From contig NC_060020.1 in NCBI RefSeq assembly GCF_021134715.1, positions 6,944,001 through 7,008,000 on the forward strand: a stretch of DNA of 64,000 nt. The letters run 5' to 3'. The notes beneath the pieces are model-generated. The model did no database searches. It was given only the letters and a program-made list of their open reading frames with translations, and was not told the DNA's origin. Source of the DNA: Daphnia pulex (lineage: Eukaryota > Arthropoda > Branchiopoda > Diplostraca > Daphniidae). Both the position numbers and the translations under genes were made by a program. Shown here piece by piece: positions 13,140-27,181 of the stretch; positions within the stretch are counted from its first letter, which is position 1, and every line of letters starts with the position of its first letter.

Positions 13140-16100
13140 TGTCGAGCAACAATCCGGAAAGAAAAAAGAAAAAAAAATCGCGATCCTGTTTCCGTGTTGG
13201 CGGAGGAGAGAAAAAGGAAAAGGTGTTCAAGACGTTTATACTCCCTTCTTCTCTTCTCGTTTGTTTAGGGGAAAAGGAAGAGAAACACATACAAGCCAAG
13301 AACGTGCCATATCCTAAGTTTTTGTGAGTAGAATATTTACAATCGGACATCATGTTTGGATGGTAGCTGGAATATTGTCGTTCCCATCATCTTGTGATTT
13401 TCGTTTTTAAATAATTTTTTTTTTTAATATTAGAATAATGAAACATGAAAAGTGCAATCCTATTACATGATCAACTATTTTTGTTGTTGCAAATCAAGAG
13501 TGAGGAAAAAAGAGAAAAGAGCTATATATTCTATTGGGAGGAAAAAGGTGTAACGACTTGATTGTTTTTACACTTTCTTTTGACCTGAAAGGGACCATCT
13601 GTGATTAATTATTTTTTGTTTGTGTATCTGCTTATTTTTCAACATTTTGATCAGTTTCTTTTTCAATAATTGATAGCATATCACGAATTTCCAACTGCTA
13701 GATTTCCCATCCACCTTCCCAAACAACAATAAAATGTAAATCAATTCCTTAATAATGAAAAGATGATCCCCAGGTTTCTTTTTTTTTTCAAATTTGATAT
13801 ATAACTTTACTGAAATAGTTCCGAGGTGCCATTTTTTTCCCTCCCGTCTGTGCAGTAGACTTTTTTCCTTTTTTACCCATTTCTTCCGGCCTCCTTTTTC
13901 CACTTCCGTTTGTGTACAGCATCGACTAATATGTGTGATTTCCCGTGTGTGCTTGTACATACTATATAATGTTGATTATATTCGTGTAATAATAATAATA
14001 ACAAATAAAGGAGAGAAAAAAAAGGAAAAACCAAAAAATAAAGTTTGTGCCTTGTCTTCTGCCCCTGACTGTCTCAACTTTGAAATCCAATCGATGTGTG
14101 GTGAGTCCGCGACCATCGCGCAACTAACTTTCGTTGAAATATTACGTTATGGTACCAGTACTCTATCGCCCTTTGTTGTTGTGCATTCTTCACTCTAATT
14201 GCCTTTTCTCCAATAATTGATATTCCAGAGAGGTCCGTCTGCTGCGTCGGTATGTGAAGTCGACTCAAGTCCTCTCAAGTCGTCGAAATATGTGAAAAGC
14301 GACTTGCGCAACATTTGAAGGAGCTGGGAGAACAACTTTGAACAACGCAATTTAATAAGGCAAGTCGTTTTGTAGTGCCCTACTGCATTGTAGTGTATCG
14401 CTTTTGTATTCCATGTATAGGTAAAGTGAAGTGAGTGTTTGAGAAAGACGACAGATGCACAAGTTTCTAGACACGAAGACACAAGCGAATGCGTCAATGA
14501 ATAATATCTTAGGCCGGGCCGTCCCTTTTATCATCCATCAACTCACTCGACTTCATAGACTTTCCTCTTCTCTCTCTCTCTTGTATCTTTTTTCTTTCTG
14601 TTATTTTTTGCCTTTATTTTGGTGTTTTTCGTTTCGCCACGGCTCGCCTCTGTGTTTGTGTATAAGCCGAGCGTGGCGCCCGGCTTCGGATGACTTAAGC
14701 ACACGCCCCGTTTGTTATTCCATTAGGTCCGGCATTAATATATGACCTCGACTTCATTCCATCTTTCTTCCTGCTCACAAACGAAGCAAGGAGGAGGGAG
14801 AGTCTCTATTCCAACACAGTTCCAGGCCTTATATAATATTACCTTTTTGTTCTTTTTCCAGGTTTAACTAACTATATCTCCCCCCCTCCTCTCTTGTTGT
14901 ATGCTTTTCTTGATACACTAGAGGAAAAAGGGTGGAGATTTTTTCCGTTTTTCACAGCCAGGTGTCTAGTGACTGCCTGAACCACAGTGTGAAATGTGCA
15001 GGCGATGGAAAAACGACTCTGACCCGAGATAAGAAAACGAACACGCCAGCTGAGGGGGGCGCGGCGATTTCACGCTTCCAGCGTTCGGAAACCTATCGAT
15101 TGAGGGGGAAGCGTGCAGGAGAGAAAAAAGCCTGAAAACTTCGTCGACTACGGTGCCGGCGGGGGGAATTTCTTTGAGTCGCTGCACGGTATATTAAACA
15201 CAAAACCCCGAGGCGGCTTAAAAAGTATAGAAACAGAAATCAACATAGAGAGGTGAATATATCGTTATCATTTAAGAGTCGGCAATAACTTGTTGATTAC
15301 CTGCCCCCTTCCTGTCGGCCACACTATTACGTCTTAACACAAATGTGGAAATTTTTGATATGGCCAGCACTAAAGATCCCTGGGAAATCAAGTAATCTAG
15401 ATAAGGGAAAAGAGGTCGCGCCACGACTCTTGAATGAGATGCAGGGGATTAGATAAGAAAATCCAATTGGTCACGGACGAAACCATTCTTATTACATAAA
15501 TTAATTGGATTCGGTGTGTCGTTAACAACTAATTGATGAAGCGGCCCTCGCCCTTTTTTATTTTACGAAGATTGATTCATTCCTGCGACGCCTTTATCGC
15601 CCAGAGGTCAAACAGAAAGCTGCTATGCCCAGTAAGCTGCTATAAATTCACGATAATACCCTCTCCCAGTGTAGAGTCTGCGAAGCCTAGTTCCACCTAT
15701 CACGCCAATAAATCCTTCTCTTTTCGATCTTCTATAATCTAGTTAAGGAACTTAGTGTGTAGAAGAGGAAAGCGAGAAAAAAAAGAAAAGAAAAGAAAAA
15801 AGAATTGGAATTAGCCAGCCTGATTTTTCGCCCGTTTTCTTTGTACTAGTGCTATTTTTCTGGGAAAAAATAAAAAGAATTGCGGGTGAGTGGGCGGATG
15901 GCTGCCTTATGCACGTAAACCCCAGCTGGCCCACTCGTGATTGACGAGCTATGCACGTTGGGGGTTTTTACAATCAACTGTGAATCAGGCAAAGCTTCCT
16001 TATTAACGGGCGAACGGAACGAGTTGTTATTGCGAGCTTATTATAAGGTTAAAACCGTTCTCTCTTTCTCCCCCTCCCACTGCGACCGAGAGAGAGAGAG

Positions 16101-17392
16101 AGAGAGAGAGAGGGAGGAGTAGATCTTGGTGAGTTGTAGCGCCACTTGTGGATGCCAATCAGCACGATAGTCTCGTGAGAACACGCGAAAAAACGAGTGG
16201 AAGAAAAAGCGAGGCCCATGTAAACGATTATTACAGCAAGAGAGCATAGGGTTATAAATATAACCCCGGTCTCGCGTGTCCTGTTTACTTTGGCTGTTAA
16301 ATAGGAACTGTGCTGTTGGCCAGCTAGCACAGAGCTTTACTTGCTCGTCGGTGTAATGTGGGGCCAGTCGTCGTTGTATCAACCCCCCTGCTGTTTTGCA
16401 GACCCCACCGCCCCAGCAAACCCGCCCCCGCTCTCTGCTGGCAGAATAATATTGGGATCCTTTCGCTGTCATCACCAGCCCCATGCCTTCGTTCGTTCCC
16501 CTCCAAACTTCCTCCTTGTTAAATCTCTGAGAAAAGAACCAGCTAGCGAGAAGCCACAGCCACACGGGGGGCTGAAATGGAGCGAAAAGAAAAATAATAA
16601 GAAACATTGGAAAAACACAGACGACCAGACCAGAAAGTAAAAAGTTTAAAAAAGAATAAACGAAACTATTTCTGGGATGAGCGTGTTTGCCTTCTTTCTT
16701 CTCTTCCAAATCTCTCTCCGCGGAGAGTTCTCCGTGGAATTTCTACTCCGTTTAATTCCTTATCTTTTTTCCATCTTTATTCGCTCTGTTGTATTGCCAT
16801 CAAATAATTCAAGTTTATCTTCTCCCGGCTATGTGAAATCAAGAGCATAAAAACACGACACGACGACTACAATGGCTTTTCTCACCTGTTCCTCTCTATA
16901 CATGGAAGATTATGTGCTTCGGCATTGACGAGACATCTGCTAAGCTTCCCCTTCTGAGAAAGATGTCACCACCTGGGGAGAAACCTCCTTTTTCTCTCGC
17001 TTCAACAGATACGTGACATTGTAAATATACGACATGCTTACAGGTTTTTTTGTTTTCGTTTAATTTAAACTTATCTTATGCTCCAACATATCTAAATAGT
17101 AGGGTATTACATAAGGCGCATTATTTTCTGTATTGATCGACACTTTAGTAATCGTTTCGGCTATTGAAACCTTATGAGTCTAGAGTTAAGACCCCAATTA
17201 GAATCATGGTGTGGGATAGAGAAAAAAAAAATGATAATGTTTGTTGTACATTGCACGGATTAAGAATTTTAATTTTGTGTGGTTGTGTTTTCTAGTTTCA
17301 TTAATTACTACTTAACTAACCAAGTTCGTTTCTGTCGATGATCCTAACAGGAGAGAGTTCGACGAGTTGGATTGATTGCAGCCTTCGCATTT
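13140..17392. other. Intergenic region between EXT1 and PREP
   Basis: No protein family recognised on either strand. The stretch contains T-rich and AT-rich sequence, a (GA)n microsatellite at 16088-16112 and TA-rich segments. The longest open frames (for example 16041-16709 on the minus strand) read across the GA tract and have no recognisable motif. The left part probably includes alternative 3' UTR of EXT1 and the right part the PREP 3' UTR, since both genes converge on it. Confidence 0.5.
16088..16112. repeat. (GA)n microsatellite
   Basis: About twelve GA dinucleotide repeats in the convergent EXT1/PREP intergenic region, with no gene context. Confidence 0.85.
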
Positions 17393-20300
17393 TCACGATT
17401 GGAATTCCAGATTCAGGGCACGAGCCAAAAACGCAAAGACCTCACTGTGTTCGTCAATCTGTCCAAGTGAAAAAAGAAGTAAGGGAAGAAGAAAAAAAAA
17501 AAGCAAACGGCATCAGGTTCTTGTTATCTTATGCAGAAAAAGAAAACGTGAAATCAAATGAAATGAAATTGCGTCTCCTTTTAAGGAGGTTCTTACGATT
17601 TTCGAGGTGGGTTTGTTGGCACCATGACCGGCTTTAGTTTCGATGCGTATCATGAGCGGGTTGGTCTGTGTGGCAATCACATTGGCATATGGAAGAAACA
17701 ACAAATATTTTTTTATTTTTCTTTGTTTAGTAAAATTGTGGTTAGACCTCATTTGAAAGAACCCCCGTACCTGTTTTGGACAGTCCCTGAACGTGTGATG
17801 CATCTGGGCCATATATTTAAGCGAGTGCAACGGCACGACACGGTCGTCGTGATCGGCCGTGAGCAACAGCATCGCCGGGTATTGGCCAGTTTCAGGTACT
17901 TTCAAGTTATGTAGCGGTGAGAATTTCAACAAATTCTCAAATGCCGCCTTCTCTTCGGGACTGCCGTAGTCGGACACCCAACAATAACCCACGGTAAACT
18001 TGTGGAACCGCAGCATGTCCATTACACTGGACGCACAAGAAGAAATTAACGAGAGCCAGAAATAGGATTAAGTTTCGTGAGTTGGAATAATGAGTCTTTG
18101 TTACCCGACGTGGGCAATGCCAGCGGCGTACAGCTCAGGACGTTGGTTGACGCAAGCTCCTATCAACAAACCACCATTAGATGCACCTTGTATAGCTAAC
18201 TTTGAGCTGGAAGTGTAGCCATTGGCGATTAGATATTCAGCGGCCGAATGGAAGTCATCAAATGAGTTCTGTTTGTTGAATAGACGCCCACCATCGTGCC
18301 ACGCTTCACCATACTCTCTGTAAATTGTTTAGATGAATTTAACCCCAATTTGGAAAAACAAATTACAAAAATAAACCCACCCTCCTCCACGTATGTTGGG
18401 AACAGCGAACACGCCGTTGAAATGTTGCATGAACACGATTCGGGTCACACTGAAGGCTGGCTATTCAACGAAACATCGAAAGGGTTATCATTAATACAGT
18501 TATCAATAAGCGAGTTTCTGCCTTATTTATTATTTACGTACTTCAAGACTGATGTTGAACCCGCCATATCCATACATAAGACAAGGATTAGTCCCATCCA
18601 AGACGACAGTCTGGAAAAGGGGGAGACAAATTTAATTAATACGTGATAACGAGACAAAACAAAACCAAAAATCGATAACCTTTTTCTTGACGATGAACAT
18701 TGGGATGCGTGTGCCGTCTTTGGACGGATAAAAAACTTGCTGAGTCTCAAAAAGAGATGGATCGAATCCGTTAAGTTCAATTTGGCGGAAAACGGTTGGC
18801 TCGGCTTCCACCGATTCTCCGATATCACATCGATAAATGATGCCAGGAGTTAAAAACGAACCAAATTGGAAGAAAAATTCGGACGAAGTGTTTTTTCCAG
18901 AGAACTCACGCACGGTACCCATTTCAAGAGCATACGTTTTCAATAGTTTACCACTTTGCAAATCGCGCAATTGCAAAATATTCTGAAACGTAATAATGAC
19001 AATCAAAGAGAAACGATAATAACAAAAATTCAATTCATTGATCAATACTCATTTCGAACCTTGACATCGTGCATATAGCAGACGATGAGTTTATCTTTGT
19101 TTATGCAAGCGACCCAATCTAAAACGTCTGAGGGATCAGCTTCCAGCAGAGTTTTCCATTGCTCACGTTCCGGTTGATTGAAGTCAATTTGAATCAATCG
19201 ATAGTTGGGGGCATCCTTGTTGGTACGGAAAACCACCACTGAACCGGTATTAGTTACATACTAAAGAAATATACAATAAATGCGATAAAGTAGTTCCCAA
19301 AAAGAATAAAAAAAATATTTGAGGCTATAATACTTCGTAATCCGCTTCCATCTTGTCAACTACGGTGGTCAGTTCGAGTTTCCCGCTGATTGCTTGATTT
19401 GGCAAGGCAGTGAGATCACAAAAGTAGACGTTGTTGTATTGGCAGTCTCGTCCGGTTGTTACTATTAAATAACGTCCACAGTCGGTAACTCCTCCTTGAC
19501 TGCAAAGTAATATCTTTCACTTTTAAAATCACATTTCAGCTAAATTAAACAAAAGCAAATATAATTTACATTCGCCATTTGGGTTCTTCCGGAAATTCTA
19601 CAACAAGAATATCTTCACTTTGTTGCGTTCCAATCCGATGATAAAATAACTTGTGGTTTTCATTAGATGTGGTTTCTGAACCATCAGTCTTTCCTTGTTG
19701 TTCAGGATAGCATGAGTAGAACACTCCTTTGTGATCATGGGTCCATGATATTGAAGAAAATTTTATCTTTTCAAGAACTTCAGGAAAATCTTCACCTGTG
19801 GAAGTTTTGCCAACATATCTTTTAGAATTGAGAACCAATAACAAGTCACAAAATGTTTTACCAGTTTTGACACATTTGAAATGAATGGAGTTCCAGTCTG
19901 AGCCACTCTGACTAAGACCATACGCAAAGATTTCACCATCTTCTGAAAATTTTTTCATTGAAAGAGATACAGTTCCATCATCTGATAAGGTATTGGGATC
20001 CAAAAAGATCCTGGGTTCCGACTCTAAAGAGTCTTGCACAAACAGAACACTACCAAATTCATAAAGAATTAGATTTTTGAATATGTGTCAATTACATCTA
20101 TTATTCTTACCTGTGGTTTTGGAGGCCAGAGTTTTTATAAAAGAAGTAATGATTCCCCTTTTTTGTTGGGCAAGAATATTTGGGAAAATTCCACAGCTCT
20201 GTCAGTCTTGTTTTGATACTGGACAAAGCTGGACTCCCCTGAATATAGGGTGTTGTGAGCTCATTCTGAAGACGAACAAATTCCTGTGTTTCAGCAGAGT

Positions 20301-20511
20301 CTGGGTCTTCAAGCCAGCGGTAGGGATCTTCAACCTTGTAAAAAATTTCAAATTAGACATTGACATCTTAGAGTAAGTGAACAATAACAAATAAACAGAT
20401 TCCAGCTGACATCTATCGAAAGAATAAGCTTTTTGGTCGTTTTACCGCAATTCCGTGCAAGTTTTCAGAAAAATCTGTGCGTTTAGCAATTGGATACGTA
20501 AACGACGACAT
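17393..20511 (-). CDS. Prolyl endopeptidase (prolyl oligopeptidase, S9A), 13 exons
   Basis: Cytosolic serine peptidase that cleaves short peptides after proline; a seven-bladed propeller gates an alpha/beta-hydrolase core. Exons from 5' to 3': 20446-20511, 20111-20334, 19862-20049, 19570-19795, 19334-19499, 19060-19260, 18680-18982, 18538-18610, 18381-18456, 18105-18317, 17771-18026, 17597-17665, 17393-17458. Every phase joins, giving 708 residues (human 710). Seen: [29 protein letters not shown], the hinge region [20 protein letters not shown], catalytic Ser554 in GASNGG, Asp639 in ADHDDRVVP with Arg641, and His678 in [10 protein letters not shown]. All three catalytic residues are present. 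The start MSSFTYPI matches the family's start, though the frame stays open for 77 codons upstream. The third intron (19796-19861) is 66 bases, a multiple of three and free of stops. Confidence 0.96.
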
Positions 20512-22521
20512 GGTGCTTGAAAAACGAATTTGAGTAACACTTAATCTGGATTTGAAATCAGAAGGAAATAAGACCAAGCGGCTATTGATATCTGTTTGAT
20601 GCCGAGGAAAGCGATTTCGATTTCGAACGAAGAGAAAGAGAGATCGACTGCTGTGTGCTGTTGATAAAGAGTGCCTTACTGGGACTCCACAAATAGATCT
20701 CCACAGTAATCTAATATTTATCATAATTATACAAGAAACCAATCTTTATTCTCTACAAATTTATCTACTTTTGATGTAAGCTAAAAATAGTATTTCACTT
20801 ATTTTGGTATAAAGCCTTTGACGGCGGTTTGTTGAAATCTGGCATCGTGTATCCATCTGTCAGAAAGTGAATTGGCGCGCGGTAATTTCTTTTTCGATTT
20901 TTCGTGAAGTATATTACTTTTAGGAGTTTGCTATAAAAAATGAACTCGTATATTTTTGAAAAGGTCACAAAAGATACTTGAATATATATGTAATTTAAAA
21001 ACGCAAAATTCGTGGTCTGGATGAAACTTCAACAATTATTTCTTGCACGGATAGATAGTACCATTCTATGGGCTTTCACACAACTTATTCCATATGTTTG
21101 AATAAAATATCAGAGTTTAAATTACTTACGTGGTGTAACTTTAACGCCTTTCAAACATTTTCAAATTTTAACGAAAGCCAGATAATTTATTTCCAGAATG
21201 GCTGAACTGATCGTTTTTTTTAATTGCGATATTGTGAGACATTGACAGTTACTTATGTTGTTTAGATCAGACGTCAGTGTCTGTAAGGAAAAGGACGAAA
21301 ATAACAAGATTGAAAGATTATGTCGCATAACAGTTATAAAATCTTTAACAATTGCAACAACGGATGCAGGAAGTTGAATTCACGTTCATGTTAAAAAGTC
21401 CTGTTGGTTTATTTCTCATTGACCATTTGGATTTCATGTCTCCCTTGTCACGACAAACATTGACAACGAACAAACATATTGTATGGGCAATAATAAACCG
21501 TTGTTCTACGTACGACGCTTCGGTTGACGAAATTTTCAAGTTACCAACCGACTCTTCCGAATTTTAAATCTGTGTGGCCACCTATCCGATGTTGAATCCC
21601 CTTAAAAATAACTGATTAATATTCAAGCAAATGTCCGACGAAAGTCATCTCTGCATTATGACATTACGCTTACAACGAAAGAGCTCACAAATATTTCTCC
21701 TTAATTCTTTTGTACAATTTTGTTTTCCAGAGTTTTAGCATCCTGTCCTTGGCTTTTGATTCGGTACGATTTCTCGGGAAAACATTACCTTTTTTTGCCA
21801 CCGTTCACCCCAACTAATGAAAGACGTGCCGCCCTTCGGTGGCTTGGGAGGGTATATTATATCCAGATATTAGATAAGTTGGAACCAGAAGGAAAAACAG
21901 TAGGGGGGTGGAGAGTGATCAAAAGAATTTTTATGAAAAGGCATTCGAGTCCATCGTGAGCACCCGTGCCTACGACGAACTTGAAAGCACTTTTGATCGG
22001 CTTCTACCTGTCCGTTGTCAATAATAAAATGAGAAAGATGACTCGACAAAAAAATCCATCTTTTTTACGTTAGTCACAGTGTATTTGCACGCAGCTGATC
22101 GTCATCACGACAATGCATCAAGGCGAATGAATTAAAATACTTGAAAACAAAATTTTGTTATATAGAATATGCAAGAAATGTAAAAATGATAGCGACGCCC
22201 ACCAACATTCATTCAATGTGATTATTTCTGATCTTTTCCCCTCCACTAAACCTTTATAGAAAGTTGTTACCATCAACGCGTTATAATCAAGAAACCGCAT
22301 TGGAAAACGAAATCCAAAAAAAGCCCACACGAATTAACAAATTACCGGTTCGTTATGTTCAATTTAACCCATCCGCTTATTTAAAAAAAAGGGTTTAAAA
22401 AAACGCGCGCGAACGAAAACAAAAAAGAAGCGTCAAATTGTTCAAATTTTTTTAAAAGCGGATCATGTAAATGGCTGTTTTTTTGTTGGTTGATGCCTTG
22501 TTGGGCTGATGTGATTTGAAG
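20512..22521. other. Intergenic region between PREP 5' end and the first ZP gene
   Basis: The part near 20512-20760 is the PREP 5' flank and stays open in the PREP frame. From there to 22521 I see AT-rich sequence with short chance open frames. The last few hundred bases before 22521 should be the 3' UTR of the minus-strand ZP gene. No RNA gene or repeat family recognised. Confidence 0.5.
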
Positions 22522-25500
22522 CTACTGAAAATTGGATGATCGATGTTTGTGGCTGCCAAACTGACTGTCGACAGATGGAGGTGGTCCGTAGTGCTGGTGA
22601 TAGAGGGAGCTTTCCGACTGCGAGCGGTGACGCAAACGCACGCACAGAATGCACAAGACGATACTCAAGATCGTGCAGATCAAGACAGATAAACCTGCAA
22701 CATTATTCGAATCATAAAAATTGTTTGCACCCATGAAAACGTCTCAAGTGTTTTGATAACATTACCAACAAGAGCTCCGATGGCGACAGGTTTGAGGCAA
22801 ATGTGATCTGAATCAGATCCACTCTGACTCGTCTTTTGATCAGCCGTGAAATCATTGGATAACTCATCAGCTGCCGTCTCATCATCAGCGATGACTTGCA
22901 GGGCCTGGAACAAGCTGAGATTTTCGGACAGGGTCGTGTTGGCTTTAGCGCTTCTTGCGACAGAATTCGTGTCACGCTTTGTTAGCTCGCGACTGTTCCT
23001 CCAGTAGCACGGTTGAGTCTGCATTATTGATATTACAAGTGAGGATATAAAGAAAAAACGAAATCGTGAAGTCGAGAGAGCGTTGGAATGTTACCGGGCA
23101 GTGTCCGTGACACATTCGAATGTCGCACTCAAGGTACAGAGCTGGACTTCCAGTGAACCGGAAAGCTTTCATGTAGGCGAAGACTTGAGTTTCGTATAGT
23201 CCCGCATCCGTCCATGTCCCCCGGAATCGACTTATGAGCTTTTCGTTGATTGGACACCTATAATTTAAATCGATTGTTTGTTATGTCGTCGTTCATTTGC
23301 TTATTAATTTGTACGAAAAATCTTACCCGTTCTCATCAATTAATTGGATCTTTTTAGTAGCACCGTTGTGAGCGAAGCAGTTGCTAACGATGACATCAAA
23401 TCCATCTAATGCGACAATTGTTGTTCCATAAATCCTATTCTATAGATTATTAAATGTCATCATAGTAGCCTACCAAATTGGCTACGCATGTAGACGACCA
23501 ATGTCAATGGATCACCAACGCGAACCGGTCCAGTGACTCGTGCACCTGTTGTACCGTAGCCGGAACGGATTTCCATGTGGGCTTCTGGCGGGGTGAGCGT
23601 GAACGTCATCGGATTACCGGTTGCCACCCTGTCGGGAAAAAAAATCGTTCACTTCTCAAATGGCCAATATTTCAATTGAATTAAAGCGAAACAACGACTC
23701 ACCCCACGTCTAAAAAAGGAAAAGTGACCGTTTTCCAGTAATCGTAGCCATATTCGCAAGTCATCTTGTAATGCTCGTCCCATTCTTCCTCGATGAGCGC
23801 ACTATACTGGATGCTCAGCGTGTTCCACATGAAATTTTTCTAATTGTTTCAATACGACAATTAGAGAAAAGTGAAGGAAATCAAGAGTCGAATTAGAAAC
23901 GCTGTCAGTCCAATTTCAAGGATGGTCGGGTTTGAATTTGCCGGGTCTGTGCTGTCTTGGTGAACTTTGGTATCGGAGGCTCGGAGCAATGACACTCTCG
24001 GGTTTTATTTAACCAAATTGTTTTTCTGCGGTGACAACCCTGGGATGATTTCCTTTTCTATCTATCGCCGATTCAATATCAGCAGAAAGGCTTGACGGAG
24101 AGGGAAATGAATCACACAAAGGGACCGTATCATGTATACACGGTCGGCATTGAATGTTGAATAGTGACGACAAAATAAAGCGGAGCGAGAGAGAGAGAGA
24201 AAATAAAAAATAAAAAGTAAAAAAAAAAAAAAAAATCGAGTCACGCAGCCAGCGCAAGGTTCTTAAACTCACTGCCTCTACTAGCTTATCGGACTCGGGG
24301 CTTGTTGTCAATCCTGCCCGTCATCTCTCTCCCGCGATCTGCCCGCGTGCGCCCCCGTAACGGTCCCTCGCCGGCCAACAACCCCCAAGTCTTGCCATCT
24401 ATTGTCCTATCGATACTGTAAAGAGACTATGCATGCAGAGGCTCTGACATTGCGTCACGCCAAGTTGCCCTTCAATGCAAAACTTACCCTTTTTGTCAAA
24501 AGTTTCTTTCCCTTTTTCTTTCTCCGTTCTTTCTTTGCTCATTTTCTATGCACTCGAACTTGACTAAACCGTCCAAAGATTCTACACCAGCACATATCAC
24601 CCAACGAGTGTACGACAACCCTGTTGTTTCCACGTCGAAGCAGAGAACTGATCGGCCCAGTCGTTCCAATCCACTTAATTCAAAAGCTTACCGTCGGTTG
24701 TTTGCGGCTGTCCAGATTGTGCGTGTTGCCACCCAGTGTACCGCAACGGTTCAGTTGGATGTAGAATTCGTAGTAATCACGACCGGTCCCGTTGACGTAG
24801 ACGCAGAGTGGATCGTAAGCAAACCCTAGTTTTATTTCGGAGAAAATAAATGTTCATGAAAGATGTAAAATATTTAAAAAAAAATGTTCTTTCAAGTGAA
24901 AATACCGGTGGAGTAGATGATGCCGCTGAAGGATCCGTTAAAACGCAGTTTGATCTTCATGTAGTCATTCTGACACTCAGCTTCAATATCTTTCAAAGAA
25001 ATTAATAAAAATAAGTCAGCTAGCTAATATTAAAAAAGGATAAAGTTAAAATGCTGCTATATACTTAGAACTCGAGTCATGTTGAAACGTTGATTGGCCG
25101 CTTTTTCTTTTTCCCATCGGTTGGGTTTGTTCCAGTGATCGGGAGACGGTATTTCACCATCTGGATTAGGAACTGGTCGTTGCGGAAAACTTGGGAAGAG
25201 ACCGATACCCTGATCGGTTGTAGTGGGCCGTGGTGGTAGTCCGAAGGGTCTAGCGTTGTATGGCCGTCCGAAAATAGAGCCAACCGATGTTTCCGTCTTC
25301 ACAAAACAAAATTGTCTTTATGCTAATAGAGATTTATTCTGAGCTAAAAAACAAAACATACGTGATCAGGAAAATTGCCTAGCGAAGGTCTGATGGGATG
25401 CTTGAGTTTAGCGTATAGCACCTGATGGTCTCCTTCATCATCAGGGTCTGTTCTCCGGTGATGGACGTCTAAGTTGGTCGACGAAGTGTTTAGATCATCA

Positions 25501-26149
25501 TCTTCCTTGATTACTTCTTCGTGAATAGACTTTAAATGGGAAAAAAAAATCTCGATATGATTAAAAACTGAATGGTAGAAACGAATTATAGATCCCTTAC
25601 CGAAGATGTGTCAATTAGAATAGCTGAAGTGTCGGCAGCTTCACCAATCCGAGCTACGATGTTCTGTTCGGTACTAGGAACGGTAGAGGCCATTTCGGTT
25701 GAGTACGAAGGAGCCGATGTTGAAGTGAATAATCCGCTTTCGGTGCTATGGAATCGCTCATCTGTCACCGCTTCTTCGGTTTCTCCCGTCTCATTGGTTT
25801 CATCGGTCGCCTGTTCCGTCGCATCTTGTTCGCTTTCAGTTTCGTGTTCAATCAGATCGATGGGTTCTTCTAACGCACGGGCTGTAATGATGAACCGTGG
25901 TCTGATGGCGTCTTCTTGGCCGATATAGATTGGATGGACCTCCTGAACGGATTTGTCGTCCAATTCTAATGCCAAAATCGCTGGCTTTATACGGAAAATG
26001 AACGTTAGACGACCGCTATATCTATCAAAGACGTGAAATGAGTTCACTTTACCATTAAGATGAAAAGCAGTGATATCCAGATGCATTTCTTGTCGATGGC
26101 GCCCATCTTCCTTCCACCGTCGACTTCTGCAAAATGTCAATGTCAATTG
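22522..26149 (-). CDS. ZP-domain cuticle membrane protein, dusky/dusky-like/miniature family (5' end unresolved)
   Basis: Type I apical membrane protein likely to link epidermis and cuticle, as dusky, dusky-like and miniature do in insects. Exons from 5' to 3': 25601-26149, 25362-25529, 25065-25296, 24906-24989, 24692-24825, 23703-23839, 23474-23628, 23327-23405, 23095-23257, 22766-23018, 22522-22694. Phases join for 708 residues. Order: an acidic Ser/Thr-rich N-terminal part, then the ZP domain starting at IEAECQNDYMKI, with NRCGTLGG, GYGTTGARVTGPVRVGDPLT, DVIVSNCFAHNG, RFRGTWTDAGLYETQ, ALYLECDIRMCHGHCP and CYWRN, then a dibasic site TKRD that may be the furin-type cleavage site, one transmembrane helix in the last exon (GALVGLSVLICTILSIVLC) and a short cytoplasmic tail ending SSNFQ. 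The exon coding the signal peptide was not found between 26150 and 27181, so the true start is missing here. Which of the three family members it is cannot be told by eye. Confidence 0.85.
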
Positions 26150-27181
26150 CTAAAAAATTTAGTTATTTAAGAATTTTTAAAATAAAATAAAAATAAAGGA
26201 TGAAACGAACGCGATGGCAATGTAGGAAAACTGCTTATCACTGTCCTGTTATTGTTCTTCGATCGCATAAAGTCTATGTATTATATTTATACGGTGTAAC
26301 GCGCTGGACACGCTGAGCATTTTTATTCACGGTCAGCACAGAGAAGGAGATCAGACATTTTTTTTATTTTTTTAAATTTGAGGATGAAGCTAAAACCCCC
26401 CAAAGGCTTGTCGAAGAGAAAAGATGTATAAAGTCCGGTAAAGAAGAATTCTTTTGACAATGAATTTCAAAAGTAAAAAGGAAGGAGGAGTTTGAGGTAT
26501 TACACGATTTTGTCTTTTATTACTGTTTGTAGATAAGTGACGTCAGCAACTTCCTGTTCTTGTCTGTGTTGCTTTTTAACTCGTAGATCATATATCTCAT
26601 TATAGAAATGTCTTTGTACAAGAAAATGGGAGGTCTTTCTTGACCTTTTCTCCAAAAGTTGACGGGGGTCTCCTGTTTTCACTTTTCCCATGTCAACTTT
26701 CAATCCATTTCTACCACTTTCTATGTCTCGCCCTCTATTGTCCACCGGTAGCCTGTTATTAACCTGTTGGCTAGTGACTTAGGTCGTAACTGGCCCCATT
26801 TGGCGATTTCAGGAAATACAAACACGCATACGTCCGTTGGTCCGTATGAATAAGGGGGAAAGGGGGAAAAGGGTTCCCGGGTATACGAAATCACTCTCGG
26901 TCTTTGCTGGTCTTTGCATCCGCTCTTTGCGTTTCGTTTTCATTCAGGAGGGAGACCGGAGACCGCAAAGGTAAAGGTCAACTAAAAATACACTTTTATC
27001 TTTGGAAATGAACTCTTTTAGGATTATTATAAAAAAATTAACTGAAATCCAATTTTAATCCACGAAGATACGGCAATGAATTTAAATATGAATTTACAAA
27101 TAATATTCCTACAAACGAGCTGCGGACCTCGGAAAATCTAGGGAAATACATCCTGCGATGCGTTTGAAAATTTCAACTTAC

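Noticed and set aside
16041-16709. 222-codon minus-strand frame between EXT1 and PREP
   Set aside because: It reads through a GA microsatellite and T-rich sequence and shows no recognisable protein feature.
19566-20039. Reading the continuous PREP frame as one exon
   Set aside because: It contains 22 residues absent from the family; GTAAAA...CCACAG splice sites remove exactly those and restore [12 protein letters not shown].
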